Assembly (NCBI RefSeq): GCF_001662875.1
Contig: NZ_JPVZ01000007.1
Coordinates: 1 to 64,000, forward strand
Direction: 5' to 3'
Length of the DNA stretch: 64,000 nucleotides
DNA from: Thalassospira tepidiphila MCCC 1A03514
GTDB lineage: Bacteria > Pseudomonadota > Alphaproteobacteria > Rhodospirillales > Thalassospiraceae
The position numbers were made by a program, and so were the translations under genes. The notes below the pieces were generated by a model. The model was not told where the DNA came from. It made no database searches and was given only the letters and a program-made list of their open reading frames with translations. This document shows positions 18,204-27,517 of the stretch, in pieces (positions within the stretch are counted from its first letter, which is position 1; each line of letters begins with the position of its first letter).

Positions 18204-19790
18204 TTGGTTTTCGCATCTTTTTTGCCAGTTCTGACCATTGCCTGCCTGCTGGCGGCCGGTTTGACGGGGTTTAGCAGTACCCAACGCCTGTCGCGCGGTC
18301 ATGAACGCCTGATCAAGGGGCTATCCCTTGCGGGGCTGGCAAGTGCGGTTGCCACGGCAGTCGTTCTGATAACTGGCGGTGACATGCGTGCGGTGGTGCC
18401 GATAGTGGGTCCGATCCGGTTTGAACTGATGATCGATATTGTCAGCGTCACCATGCTCTGCCTTGTGGCGTTTCTGGCATGGGTCATTTTGACGTATTCC
18501 ATCAGCTATCTTCGTGCCGAAGACGGTCAGGGAAAATTTGTCGGGTATCTTGGTCTGTCACTGGCAAGTGTCACAGCCTTTGTCCAGTCGGCCAACCTGA
18601 TCCAGCTGGCGATCTTCTGGGTGACCACCAGTTTTCTTCTGCATCGGTTGTTGCTGTTTTATGCCGACCGCAAGGCCGCCAAGCGGGCCCAGCGCAAGAA
18701 ATTCGTCATTGCGCGGTTGGGGGATGCTGCCCTGATCAGTGCGATTTTTCTGACGTATCTTCAGTTCGGGACGTTCGATATTTCCGAAATCAGCCAAGCT
18801 GTGCGGGCTATTGGCTTTGATGGTTCGGTTGCGTGGATTGTCGGCCTGATCGGGATTGCCGCGATGATGAAATCTGCGCAGTTTCCGACCCATACCTGGA
18901 TTGTCGAGGTGATGGAAACCCCGACACCGGTTTCCGCCCTGTTGCATGCGGGCATTGTCAATGCCGGTGGGTTTTTGTTGATCCGGTTATCGGATCTTGT
19001 GGTTGTGGCCCCCAATGTGATGGTTGGCATTGCCATGGTCGGTTTGGTGACGGCCCTGTTTGGCAGCGCGGTGATGATTACCCAACCGGCTGTCAAGACC
19101 AGGCTTGCGTGGTCGACCATTTCGCAGATGGGCTTCATGATCCTGCAATGCGGACTTGGTCTGTTTGCCTTGGCTTTACTGCATATCGTGGCCCATTCGC
19201 TTTACAAGGCATATGCGTTTCTGTCGTCAGGCAGCACGATTGAGAAACTTCACACCTTGCGCAAGCTTGGCCCGCAAAAATCCATGGGCACGGCATCGGT
19301 TATCGGAAGCCTGGTTTTGGCCATCGCAATCTCGGTTGGGATCGGTGCGCTGTTTGGCGACGGGGGTGCGCCCGCGGTGATGGCGATCAGCGTGGTGGTG
19401 ATTTTTGCAAGTTTCCACCTTGTCTGTTCGGTCCGCAAGGAAGGGGCTATTTCGCAAAGTTGGCTGATTGGCGCGCTGACATCCGTGATTATCTGCGTGA
19501 CCTATTTCGGTTTTCACACATTGGCCCATCACGCAGGGCTTGATGCGTTCCCCGACTGGCAGGGCAGCCCCATCGTCATGTGGGCGATGAGCATCCTTGT
19601 CATCGTAAGCTTTGCGTTGCTTGGTCTGATGCAAAACCATGTTTTGTTCGGGCAGGCGCCGTCGCCTCGGTTGGCGCGATTTTACGTTCATCTTTGCAAT
19701 GGATTTTACCTTAATGCGATCACGGACCGGGTGTTTGGCACCTGGCGCATTCCGGCAACACCGGCCAGTTTAAGTGGAGAAAAATCATGA
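18204..19790 (+). CDS. dabB: DabB, membrane subunit of the DAB inorganic-carbon uptake complex
   Basis: Proton- or cation-conducting membrane protein of 528 residues related to the NuoL/MrpA subunits of complex I. It pairs with DabA to drive one-way hydration of CO2 to bicarbonate. About 13-14 hydrophobic helices are visible. Antiporter-family marks include KSAQFPTHTWIVEVMETPTP with ALLHAGIVNAGGFLLIRLS next, and HIVAHSLYKAYAFLSSG. The start is TTG at 18204, preceded by GGAG seven bases away. It overlaps dabA by four bases (ATGA), so the two are coupled. DabB proteins are shorter than NuoL, as here. Confidence 0.92.
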   Translation: MVFASFLPVLTIACLLAAGLTGFSSTQRLSRGHERLIKGLSLAGLASAVATAVVLITGGDMRAVVPIVGPIRFELMIDIVSVTMLCLVAFLAWVILTYSISYLRAEDGQGKFVGYLGLSLASVTAFVQSANLIQLAIFWVTTSFLLHRLLLFYADRKAAKRAQRKKFVIARLGDAALISAIFLTYLQFGTFDISEISQAVRAIGFDGSVAWIVGLIGIAAMMKSAQFPTHTWIVEVMETPTPVSALLHAGIVNAGGFLLIRLSDLVVVAPNVMVGIAMVGLVTALFGSAVMITQPAVKTRLAWSTISQMGFMILQCGLGLFALALLHIVAHSLYKAYAFLSSGSTIEKLHTLRKLGPQKSMGTASVIGSLVLAIAISVGIGALFGDGGAPAVMAISVVVIFASFHLVCSVRKEGAISQSWLIGALTSVIICVTYFGFHTLAHHAGLDAFPDWQGSPIVMWAMSILVIVSFALLGLMQNHVLFGQAPSPRLARFYVHLCNGFYLNAITDRVFGTWRIPATPASLSGEKS

Positions 19791-22213
19791 ATGTTACCGT
19801 GACCAATATCGCGTTTGAAGATGACGGCGCGGTGCCATCCTTGATTGATGATGCGATTGGGCGCGCGATTGAAAACATCGCCCCGGCTTGGCCGCTTGAA
19901 AGTACGGTTGCAGTTAATCCATTTGTCGGACAGGCCAGTAAACGTCTGGCAGAGGTCGCAGCCCAGCATCAAAGGCTGATCGGGACGGACACCTTGCAGC
20001 CGGGTGACTGGTATCTTGGCAAAATCAAGTCAGGCGCAATTGCCAAACACGCCCTGAGCGAGGCATTGGATGCCGCGCCATATTGCGTCAAGCCTGTTGG
20101 TGTTGCCGAACTTGAAGACGCGCTGCGCGCAGAGCGGGCATCAGCCTGCAAGGTGCCAACCCTTGCCGATATTGCCATGACGGCAACGGGCACCGACTGG
20201 CCAACGATTATCGAGGATTGCATTGGTCGATGGGCTGCGGCCTATTTTGATCGTGGCGGCGCACTTCGGCAGGGGGCTTCTCAGGCACAAACCGCTTGGA
20301 AGTCCTGGCAATTCTGGGCGCAACATGATCGCACGGCGCAATTGCTGGGATTGGCCGATTTTCGGGCGACTGTTCGCGATCTGCCAAGTGATGCGGTGGC
20401 GGCAATCGATGAAATGGTTGCAGTGCTTAATCCGCATAACCTTGGTCTTGATGGCCAATTGCATCAGGCATTGCTATCGATCAATGGCTGGGCGCAGCAT
20501 GGGCGTTATTTGCGCTGGATCGCCGAGCTTGATGGCCGCTCTGATGATACGATCATTGATCTTTTGGCAGTGCGGTTGTCATGGGATTTCGCCCTTTATC
20601 AGGCGTTGCAGTCCCAAATCGAAGTCCATTGGCTGAGTGCCTTGTCAGACCATGCAATGCCGATCAGTGCATCCGAATTTGATATTGCGCGTGAAATTGC
20701 GCAAGACGCCTATGAACGGTCCCTGCAGGGCAACCTGACCAAGCAGCTTGGGGCAGTGGATGCGAATGACCGCAAGGATCTGGCACCATCAATCCAAGCC
20801 GCATTTTGCATTGATGTCCGTTCCGAGGTGTTTCGTCGGGCGCTTGAAAGCGTATCAGACGATATCGTGACCCTTGGTTTTGCCGGGTTCTTTGGTTTGC
20901 CGGTCGCCCATGGTCCAGCCAACTCAGCGCTTAGCGAAAGCCGCCTGCCGGTCCTGCTGTCACCGGGATTGCAAAGCTGCACCCATGATCACGCCGAAAC
21001 AAGCGGCCTTGTTAACGAGCTTCTTCATAAGGCCGTCCGCCCGTGGCATCAGGTCAAGACAGCCGCACTGACATCCTTTGCCTATGTCGATGCGATTGGG
21101 CCAACTTATATCTGGGAACTGGCGAAAAGCACGATGGGGCTGACTGGGGACAAAGGCAAAGCAGAAAAATCGCCAAAGCCGGTGTTTCAAACTGCACTTG
21201 ATGATGGGGCGAAATGCGATATTGCCGAAAAGGTCCTGCGTGCGATGTCGCTGACCCATGGTTTTGCACAAACGGTTTTGTTGGCCGGTCATGGCGCGAA
21301 TGTCACCAATAACCCGCATAAAAGTGCGCTTCATTGCGGGGCGTGCGGTGGGCATGCCGGGGATGTGAATGCGCGTCTTTTGGCAGATCTGCTTAATGAT
21401 CAGGCGGTGCGCGATGGTCTGGCAGATCGCGGTATTGGCATTCCCGATGCGACGGTTTTCGTTGCCGGTTTGCATGATACCACAACCGACAGTGTGACCC
21501 TTTATGATGGCGATATTGATCGCCCGATGGATCGCGCGGCGCTTGATCGGCTTTTGGATGTTATTGGCAAGGCCGGGATGATTGCACGTGCCGAGCGGAC
21601 GGCTCGATTGCCCGGGGCCAAGTCCGAACGCGATGTTATGGCACGGGCTGCGAACTGGGCGGAAACCCGCCCGGAATGGGGGCTTGCGGGTTGTAAATAC
21701 TTTATCGCCGCTCCGCGTAGTTATAGTGCGCAGACCAGTCTTTCGAGTGAAAGCTTCCTGCATGATTATGATCACCATGCCGATCAGAAGAACGATTATG
21801 CGGTTCTTGAACTGATCCTGACGGCACCGGTCGTCGTGGCAAGCTGGATCAGCCTGCAATATTACGCATCAAGCGTTGCGACAGAGCTTTATGGTTCGGG
21901 CAACAAACTGCTGCATAACGTTGTTGGCGGGATTGGCGTTTATGAAGGCAATGGTGGGCAATTACGCACCGGGTTGCCGATGCAATCGGTATCTGGCGAT
22001 GACGGGGCTGGGCACGAACCGGTGCGGTTAACCGTGTGCATTGATGCACCGACATCTGCGATTTCTGATGTGTTGGAAAGGCATCCAACCGTGCGCGCCC
22101 TGTTTGATAACGGCTGGCTTCATTTGATGGCATTTGAAGGGGCTGGCAAGCTATCGCGTCGGTACACCGGTGATCTGGTCTGGGAAGATGTCCACCCGTC
22201 GGCTGACGCCTAA
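19787..22213 (+). CDS. dabA: DabA, carbonic-anhydrase-like subunit (DUF2309)
   Basis: Soluble partner of DabB, 808 residues, formerly UPF0753/DUF2309. The predicted zinc site is intact: Cys341 and Asp343 in AAFCIDVRSEVFRRALE, His502 in LLAGHGANVTNNPHKSALHC, and Cys517 in HCGACGGHAGDVNAR. The His-Cys spacing of 15 equals that of the characterised Halothiobacillus DabA2. The complex hydrates CO2 in the cytoplasm using membrane energy and supplies bicarbonate. No RuBisCO or carboxysome gene is in the window, so in this organism it may serve anaplerotic carboxylation and growth at low CO2, as described for DAB in heterotrophs. Confidence 0.95.
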   Translation: MNVTVTNIAFEDDGAVPSLIDDAIGRAIENIAPAWPLESTVAVNPFVGQASKRLAEVAAQHQRLIGTDTLQPGDWYLGKIKSGAIAKHALSEALDAAPYCVKPVGVAELEDALRAERASACKVPTLADIAMTATGTDWPTIIEDCIGRWAAAYFDRGGALRQGASQAQTAWKSWQFWAQHDRTAQLLGLADFRATVRDLPSDAVAAIDEMVAVLNPHNLGLDGQLHQALLSINGWAQHGRYLRWIAELDGRSDDTIIDLLAVRLSWDFALYQALQSQIEVHWLSALSDHAMPISASEFDIAREIAQDAYERSLQGNLTKQLGAVDANDRKDLAPSIQAAFCIDVRSEVFRRALESVSDDIVTLGFAGFFGLPVAHGPANSALSESRLPVLLSPGLQSCTHDHAETSGLVNELLHKAVRPWHQVKTAALTSFAYVDAIGPTYIWELAKSTMGLTGDKGKAEKSPKPVFQTALDDGAKCDIAEKVLRAMSLTHGFAQTVLLAGHGANVTNNPHKSALHCGACGGHAGDVNARLLADLLNDQAVRDGLADRGIGIPDATVFVAGLHDTTTDSVTLYDGDIDRPMDRAALDRLLDVIGKAGMIARAERTARLPGAKSERDVMARAANWAETRPEWGLAGCKYFIAAPRSYSAQTSLSSESFLHDYDHHADQKNDYAVLELILTAPVVVASWISLQYYASSVATELYGSGNKLLHNVVGGIGVYEGNGGQLRTGLPMQSVSGDDGAGHEPVRLTVCIDAPTSAISDVLERHPTVRALFDNGWLHLMAFEGAGKLSRRYTGDLVWEDVHPSADA

Positions 22214-22230
22214 GACGAGTGGACCATACA

Positions 22231-23079
22231 CTATCGAATTCCAGCGCGCAGGAACGCCTGAATGAATTGCCGCTGGAAAATCAGAAACGCCATTAAAAGC
22301 GGCGCAATCGTCATGATGGTTGCCGCACTGATCACCGAGATATCCACCCCGGTTTCCGGTGCGCCAAACAATGATAAGCCCACCGTCAGCGGCCGTGTTT
22401 CTGGCGAGTTGGTGACGATCAACGGCCACAGGAAGTTGTTCCAGTGCGTCGCAATCGATACCAGCGCATAGGCCAGATAAACCGGCTTGGCCGCAGGTAC
22501 ATAGACCTTCCACAGAACGCCCATCCAGCTGCATCCTTCGATCCGGGCGGCTTCTTCAAGCTCGATCGGTACGGATTTGAATGCCTGCCTTAACAGGAAA
22601 ATGCCAAACGCACTGGCCATGTAAGGCAGACCGATGCCAAGTGCTGTATCAAACAGACCCAGCTTGGACACGATGGCGTAGTTTTCGACAATCAGGACTT
22701 CCGGCAGAATGAAAAGCTGCAACAGGATCAGGATAAAGACCGTATCACGGCCCTTGAACTCAAACCGGGCAAATGCGAAACCGGCAAGGGTACACAGCAC
22801 CAGCTGCCCCGCAAGGATCAGCGTCACAAGCACCACGGTATTGGTAAAATACCCACCCCACGGCACGGCGCCCCAGACATAAACAAAGTTTTCAAAGGTC
22901 AGCGGATTGGAGAAATCCAGACCAAGGGCCGTGCCCGATGGTTGCAATGCCGCCCACGCGGCAAACAGCAGCGGAGAAATCCAGACGATTGCGAGAACCC
23001 ATGCGCCAAGCGTATCAAGGACCTTGTCGAGATCAGGCAGTTTGAGTGTAGTGTTGGCAGAGACGGTATCTGTTTTCAT
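22231..23079 (-). CDS. ugpE: ABC transporter permease, UgpE type
   Basis: Inner-membrane permease of 282 residues with six helices and the cytoplasmic EAA loop (VPIELEEAARIEGCSWMGVL, then W..YVPAAKPVYLAYALV), typical of the MalG/UgpE branch of carbohydrate importers. It overlaps the upstream ugpA gene by four bases and is last in the operon. Its stop lies 17 bases from the stop of the convergent dabA with no obvious terminator between, so the transcripts may overlap. The name rests on the binding protein and on gene order. Confidence 0.82.
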   Translation of the reverse strand: MKTDTVSANTTLKLPDLDKVLDTLGAWVLAIVWISPLLFAAWAALQPSGTALGLDFSNPLTFENFVYVWGAVPWGGYFTNTVVLVTLILAGQLVLCTLAGFAFARFEFKGRDTVFILILLQLFILPEVLIVENYAIVSKLGLFDTALGIGLPYMASAFGIFLLRQAFKSVPIELEEAARIEGCSWMGVLWKVYVPAAKPVYLAYALVSIATHWNNFLWPLIVTNSPETRPLTVGLSLFGAPETGVDISVISAATIMTIAPLLMAFLIFQRQFIQAFLRAGIR

Positions 23080-23969
23080 CGGTAGTGGGTCCGTTTTTCA
23101 ACCAGTCGGAACTGCGCGACGGCAACAAGGCCAAGGGCCAGCAACACAAGAATGGTCATAGCGGCCGCATGCGGGCTGTCGAAATAGGCAAATGCCATTT
23201 CCCAGATCCAGTACAGGATCAGTTTGGAGGCATTGTTTGGCCCGCCCTTGGTCAGGATGAACAGATGGTCGATCAGTTTGACCGAATTGATCATCGCATT
23301 GACGAAGACAAAGATCGTCGTCGGCATCAACAGTGGCAACAACACGCGGCGTGTGTAGGTCCAGCGACCAGCACCCTCGATCCGGGCGGCTTCGCGCAGA
23401 TCCGGCGGGATGGTCTGAAGGGCTGCCAGATAAAAGATCATGAAGAACCCGGCTTCCTTCCAGATCGTCACGATAATCACGGATGCCAGTGCCGTTTCCG
23501 GCTGGCCCAGCCAGTTGGTCGGGGATGCGCCAAAGAACCCGGTAATCTGGTCAATCACCCCAAGATCGGGGGTGTAGAAAAACAGCCACAAATTGGCCGC
23601 GGCAATCATCGGCAAAATGGTCGGCGTGAAATAGGCACTGCGCACGAATGACCGTGCCGGGATATGGGCGTTGGCCCAAAGCGCCATGACGAGCGCAAAG
23701 ATGATCGAAACCGGGATGGTGACCCCGGCATAAATCAGGTTGTTGGTCGCAACTGTCCAGAAGGTCGGATCAGCAAACAGATCGCCATAATTTTCAAACC
23801 CGGCAAACACCGACGGTCGGCGTGATGTGCCCCGGCTAAACAGGCTGTGCCAGAAGGTCGCAATGGCCGGGTAAAAGGCAAACAGGCTCATCAGGGCCAA
23901 TGCCGGTGCGGCCAGCATCCAGCCATAAAGCGCAAGCCTGCGTTTTTGAAGTCGGGCCATTTCATTCAT
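23076..23969 (-). CDS. ugpA: ABC transporter permease, UgpA type
   Basis: Inner-membrane permease of about 297 residues of the MalF/UgpA branch. It opens with basic residues and a first helix (LYGWMLAAPALALMSLFAFYP) and carries the EAA loop IPPDLREAARIEGAGRWTYT before the last helices. ATG at 23969 (MNEMARLQKRR) is chosen with AGGA upstream; the frame continues to 23996 from a TTG. It forms the heterodimeric channel with the next gene. A strong hairpin separates it from the binding-protein gene upstream and probably lowers permease expression relative to the binding protein. Confidence 0.85.
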   Translation of the reverse strand: MNEMARLQKRRLALYGWMLAAPALALMSLFAFYPAIATFWHSLFSRGTSRRPSVFAGFENYGDLFADPTFWTVATNNLIYAGVTIPVSIIFALVMALWANAHIPARSFVRSAYFTPTILPMIAAANLWLFFYTPDLGVIDQITGFFGASPTNWLGQPETALASVIIVTIWKEAGFFMIFYLAALQTIPPDLREAARIEGAGRWTYTRRVLLPLLMPTTIFVFVNAMINSVKLIDHLFILTKGGPNNASKLILYWIWEMAFAYFDSPHAAAMTILVLLALGLVAVAQFRLVEKRTHYR

Positions 23970-24021
23970 GGTCGGCACGTCCTGCGAAGAAATCAATTAA
24001 TCAAAGTCATCAAACAAAGGT

Positions 24022-24049
24022 GCCGAAGCGGGGAATATCCCGCTTCGGC
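24022..24049 (-). other. Intercistronic hairpin between ugpB and ugpA
   Basis: An 11-pair perfect stem, GCCGAAGCGGG (24022-24032) with CCCGCTTCGGC (24039-24049), six-base loop. On the minus strand it lies just after the binding-protein stop and is followed by a partly T-rich stretch. Such stems usually protect the binding-protein mRNA or cause partial termination. Confidence 0.75.
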
Positions 24050-24066
24050 GTGCAGATCGGCCGTTT

Positions 24067-25332
24067 TTAGTGGAAGGCCCGCAGAAGACGTTCTGCTTCG
24101 GACTGGGCATCGCCAAGGGCTTCTTCCGGGGTCTTCTCACCGGTCAGGGCCGCCTGAATGGCGTTGTTCAGACCTTCGCGGACACGCGCGGTGTCATAGG
24201 TGGAAAACTCGGCAACCGAGACTTCAAGCTGATCACGCGCGACCAGTGCCGGCGGGAAGTCCGCAACATAGGCCTTAAGCGCGTCGGTTTCGTAGGCATC
24301 CGGAGTGACACCAACATAACCGGTCGCAATCGACCATTCCGCCGCACGTTCCGGTGCGGTCATGTATTTGATCAGCGCCAGCGATGCTTCTTTCTGCTCA
24401 TCGGTTGAGTCCTTGAACAGATAGAAGTTGCCACCACCCGTGGGCGAGCCCGGCTGTTTGTGCTTCGGCAGCATGGCAACGCCGAAATCAAACTGTGCTT
24501 CGCGTTTGACCGCCGACAGGTTGCCGGTCGAATGCCACATCATGGCTGTCTGGCCCTGAACAAAGGCCTGACGCAGGGTTCCCCATTCAATCGTGCCTTC
24601 CGGCATGATTTTTTCTTTGGTCGCAAGGCCGCGCCAGAATTCAAGCGCCTCGACAACAGCCGGATCGTTGAAATAGGTTTCGGTGCCATCAGCACTCATC
24701 AGTTCCTTGCCATTCTGGATGGCAAAGCACTGGAACATCCAGTACGGATAACCGGTAGAAGGCACCATCAGGCCCCATTTGCCGTCTTTCGAAAGTGCCT
24801 TGCCAGTCGTTACCAGTTCTTCCCAGGTTTGCGGCGGCATTTCCGGATCAAGACCGGCTTCGCGGAACATGTCCTTGTTGTAGTACATGACAATGGTCGA
24901 ACGCTGGAACGGGATGCCCCAGGTTTTGCCATCGACTTCACCATTGGCCATCAGCGCCGGGTAGAAGCCCTCAAGCCATTCCTTGTCTTCGGCTGTTTTG
25001 ACGACATCATCAAACGGAACAATCAGGTCCTGTTCGATCAGGTCGTAAACGTCGATTGAAAACATCACAGAAAGCTGTGCCGGATCGCCGCTTTTGATCG
25101 CCGAAACCGCGCGCAGGCGGGTGTCGTCATAGTTGCCGGCATAGATGGCGTTGACTTTGACGTCCGGGTTTTCGGACTCAAAGCCTTCGATCATGCCGTC
25201 AATCACGCTGGTCAGCGGGCCGCCAACAGCGACGGGATAATACATGGTCAGTTCAGTGGCAGCAAAGGCCGGGCTCGCCGCCGTTGCCATCAGTCCGGCC
25301 GCGAATGCAGCACTGGTTACGATGTTACGCAT
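24067..25332 (-). CDS. ugpB: UgpB-like periplasmic binding protein
   Basis: Substrate-binding protein of 421 residues with a signal peptide (cut after PAFAA). Cluster-B features resembling E. coli UgpB are YAGNYDDTRLRAVSAIKSGD, then PFQRSTIVMYYNKDMFREAG, PPQTWEELVTTG, ATGYVGVTPDAYE and the C-terminal TGEKTPEEALGDAQSEAERL. These match the glycerol-3-phosphate branch better than maltose or other sugar binders, and the neighbouring GlpR-like repressor fits. Glycerophosphodiesters are also possible. ATG at 25332 with AGGGAAC upstream is chosen over the TTG at 25338. Confidence 0.85.
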   Translation of the reverse strand: MRNIVTSAAFAAGLMATAASPAFAATELTMYYPVAVGGPLTSVIDGMIEGFESENPDVKVNAIYAGNYDDTRLRAVSAIKSGDPAQLSVMFSIDVYDLIEQDLIVPFDDVVKTAEDKEWLEGFYPALMANGEVDGKTWGIPFQRSTIVMYYNKDMFREAGLDPEMPPQTWEELVTTGKALSKDGKWGLMVPSTGYPYWMFQCFAIQNGKELMSADGTETYFNDPAVVEALEFWRGLATKEKIMPEGTIEWGTLRQAFVQGQTAMMWHSTGNLSAVKREAQFDFGVAMLPKHKQPGSPTGGGNFYLFKDSTDEQKEASLALIKYMTAPERAAEWSIATGYVGVTPDAYETDALKAYVADFPPALVARDQLEVSVAEFSTYDTARVREGLNNAIQAALTGEKTPEEALGDAQSEAERLLRAFH

Positions 25333-25348
25333 GAACAAAAGTTCCCTG

Positions 25349-26473
25349 TTAAAGTGTCGAAGTTGCAGTGTCAGGTTGAGAGGTGATCTTGGTATCTTGC
25401 GCTGATGTGCCCGGTACCGTCGGTGTCAGACGATGACCGTGTTCGCCGTCAAACCAGTGGGCCGCAGCGCCAGCCCAACTGAGCGAGACTTCTGTCCCGG
25501 GCGAAATTTCAACGCGACCGGGCAGGCGGGCGGTGGCCCCATCCGTTCCCGGGATCGCAACAAATATAAATGTCTCGGCCCCCAAAAACTCGCTGCCGGT
25601 AACGGTCGCCGGAATGCCCCATGGATGGTCGTTCTGCCCGGTCGACAGGATCAGGTCTTCAGGCCGGATGCCAAATGTCAGGTTATTGGCATCAAGGCCA
25701 TCGGGAATGACCGAGGCTGGCAGGGCACTGGCCGGGATCAGGGTCATCGGCGGGCTTCCGACAAATCCGGCGGCAAAGGCGGTGGCGGGTTTCAGGTAAA
25801 GGTCGGCCGGGTTGCCAATCTGCTCGATCCGACCGTCTTTCATCAGAATGACGATGTCGGCCATGCTCATGGCTTCGGTCTGATCATGGGTGACATAAAC
25901 CACCGTAATGCCAAGGCGCTGTTGCAGGTCGCGGATATCCTTGCGCACCGCATGGCGCAATTTGGCATCGAGGTTTGAAAGCGGCTCGTCCATCAGGCAC
26001 AGCGGATGACCGGCAACAATGGCGCGCGCCAGTGCCACGCGCTGACGCTGCCCACCGGAAAGCTGGGCGGGTTTGCGGTCTTCATACCCCTCAAGGCCGG
26101 TCACACGCAGGGCATCTTCTAGGCGGGTCTTGATTTCGTCCTTGTGGGTTTTGCGGACCTTGAGGCCAAAAATGATGTTTTCGGCAACACTCAGATGTGG
26201 GAACAGGGCATAGGACTGAAACACCATCGACAGGCCGCGCTTGGATGGCGGCGCACTTGTGACGTCCTTGCCATCAATCGCAATCGATCCCTGATCGGCG
26301 GTTTCAAGACCGGCAATCAGACGCAGGGTTGTCGACTTGCCACAGCCCGATGGCCCCAGCAGAACGACAAAGCTTCCGCGCGGAATGTCGAGTGACAGGT
26401 CATGCACGCCATTGCCACCGTTAAACACGCGCGACACAGAATTAATGCGAATAAAGGGGGGCTGGTTGGTCAT
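25349..26473 (-). CDS. ugpC: ABC transporter ATPase, UgpC/MalK type
   Basis: Energy-coupling subunit of 374 residues. Walker A is LLGPSGCGKSTTLRLIAGLE, the signature is AQLSGGQRQRVALARAIV, Walker B is PLCLMDEPLSNLDAKLR and the switch His is in VYVTHDQTEAMSMAD. The C-terminal MalK-type OB domain holds FGIRPEDLIL. It overlaps the regulator stop by four bases, so the operon is co-translated. A proline- and threonine-rich C-terminal tail is low-complexity and probably unstructured. Confidence 0.93.
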   Translation of the reverse strand: MTNQPPFIRINSVSRVFNGGNGVHDLSLDIPRGSFVVLLGPSGCGKSTTLRLIAGLETADQGSIAIDGKDVTSAPPSKRGLSMVFQSYALFPHLSVAENIIFGLKVRKTHKDEIKTRLEDALRVTGLEGYEDRKPAQLSGGQRQRVALARAIVAGHPLCLMDEPLSNLDAKLRHAVRKDIRDLQQRLGITVVYVTHDQTEAMSMADIVILMKDGRIEQIGNPADLYLKPATAFAAGFVGSPPMTLIPASALPASVIPDGLDANNLTFGIRPEDLILSTGQNDHPWGIPATVTGSEFLGAETFIFVAIPGTDGATARLPGRVEISPGTEVSLSWAGAAAHWFDGEHGHRLTPTVPGTSAQDTKITSQPDTATSTL

Positions 26474-27255
26474 TCGTAACTTTCGCTTTTGGCAATTTGC
26501 AGACGCGCGCGAACGTCTTGACGGTCAAACAACGGATCGAAAACGCCGCCGGGCACACCATCAACCACGATCAGGTCAGGATCGGTCAGATGTCCGCCCT
26601 TGGCCGGGGCCGGGCGGCCGAATTTGGATTGATCGGCAACAAGGATGGATCTGCGGCAATTGGCGGCAATCGCCTGACGAAGCGATACTTCGCGATGGTC
26701 GAAATCGGTAAGCGTCCCGTCGGGCTCAACACCGCCGACGCCAAACAGGCCATAGTCGACCTTGTACTTGTTAAACATCAGTTCGGCCTCGGGACTGATG
26801 ACGTCGCGATCGGGCAGGCGCAGCGTGCCACCCGGAATGACAATCCGGTTGCTGGTATTGTTGCCCAGCGCCATGGCGGCATTCATGTTGTTGGTAATCA
26901 CGGTCAGATGGCGATGATCGACCAGATTAAGCGCAACCAGTTCAAGCGTGCTGCCAATCCCGATCAGGATCGATGCCCCGTCAGGGATCAGGCTTGCGAC
27001 ATGCAGCGATATCGCGTGCTTGGCCGCGATGTTGGTGACCTGACGACTGTCATAGGACAGGTTCATCCCCGGTTCGCCAGCATATTCAACGCCACCATGG
27101 CGACGGCGCACCAGATTGGCGTCGCTGAGCATATTGACGTCGCGCCGCACGGTTTGCGGGGTAACGTCAAAATGTTCAGCCAGCTTGTCAATCGAGACAA
27201 AGCTGTCACGGCGCAGGATATCGATGATGTCGCGCTGTCGCGTAGAAATATTCAT
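26470..27255 (-). CDS. DeoR/GlpR-family repressor, first gene of the ugp-like operon
   Basis: Repressor of about 261 residues. The N-terminal helix-turn-helix is RQRDIIDILRRDSFVSIDKL plus FDVTPQTVRRDVNMLSD, with the DeoR family segment RRRHGGV after it. The effector domain contains GIGSTLELVA and FGVGGVEPDGTLTDFDHREV, typical of sugar-phosphate-sensing members such as GlpR. ATG at 27255 is preferred; a TTG at 27267 is in frame. A GTTCAA-N9-TTGAAC inverted repeat lies just upstream, so the protein probably represses its own operon until a phosphorylated ligand accumulates. Confidence 0.88.
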   Translation of the reverse strand: MNISTRQRDIIDILRRDSFVSIDKLAEHFDVTPQTVRRDVNMLSDANLVRRRHGGVEYAGEPGMNLSYDSRQVTNIAAKHAISLHVASLIPDGASILIGIGSTLELVALNLVDHRHLTVITNNMNAAMALGNNTSNRIVIPGGTLRLPDRDVISPEAELMFNKYKVDYGLFGVGGVEPDGTLTDFDHREVSLRQAIAANCRRSILVADQSKFGRPAPAKGGHLTDPDLIVVDGVPGGVFDPLFDRQDVRARLQIAKSESYE

Positions 27256-27261
27256 TTGATC

Positions 27262-27282
27262 GTTCAATTTGTTGTTTTGAAC
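27262..27282 (-). promoter_or_regulatory. Candidate operator of the GlpR-like repressor
   Basis: GTTCAA (27262-27267) and TTGAAC (27277-27282) form an inverted repeat with a nine-base spacer seven bases before the start codon. GlpR operators of other bacteria contain similar TTCG/CGAA arms, but the match is partial. A second palindrome, ATTCATATGAAT, lies at 27335-27346. Confidence 0.45.
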
Positions 27283-27444
27283 ATTGAAGCGATCATACGC
27301 GGCTTCGTTGTCACTAAGATTTCAGAAGCGTGACATTCATATGAATATTCAGACGATTGCGAACCGCGCGGAAATTATGGGTTTTTAGGGCGATGATCAG
27401 ATGAACACCGTTCCCGGATCATCCATTTTGCACGGGCGTGTAAC

Positions 27445-27477
27445 AAAAGCACCGCCGCGCGGTATGCGTGGCGGTGC
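27445..27477 (-). terminator. Terminator of the thioredoxin-reductase-like gene
   Basis: GCACCGCC (27449-27456) pairs with GGCGGTGC (27470-27477). On the minus strand it is followed by TTTTGTT. It lies 40 bases past the stop of the flavoprotein gene. Confidence 0.8.
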
Positions 27478-27517
27478 CTGTTCGGATATGATTGAAGTTT
27501 GTCCATAGTTTACGATC

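Noticed and set aside
20960-21859. Minus-strand frame of 299 residues opposite dabA
   Set aside because: It is antisense to a protein with intact active-site motifs and shows no motif of its own.
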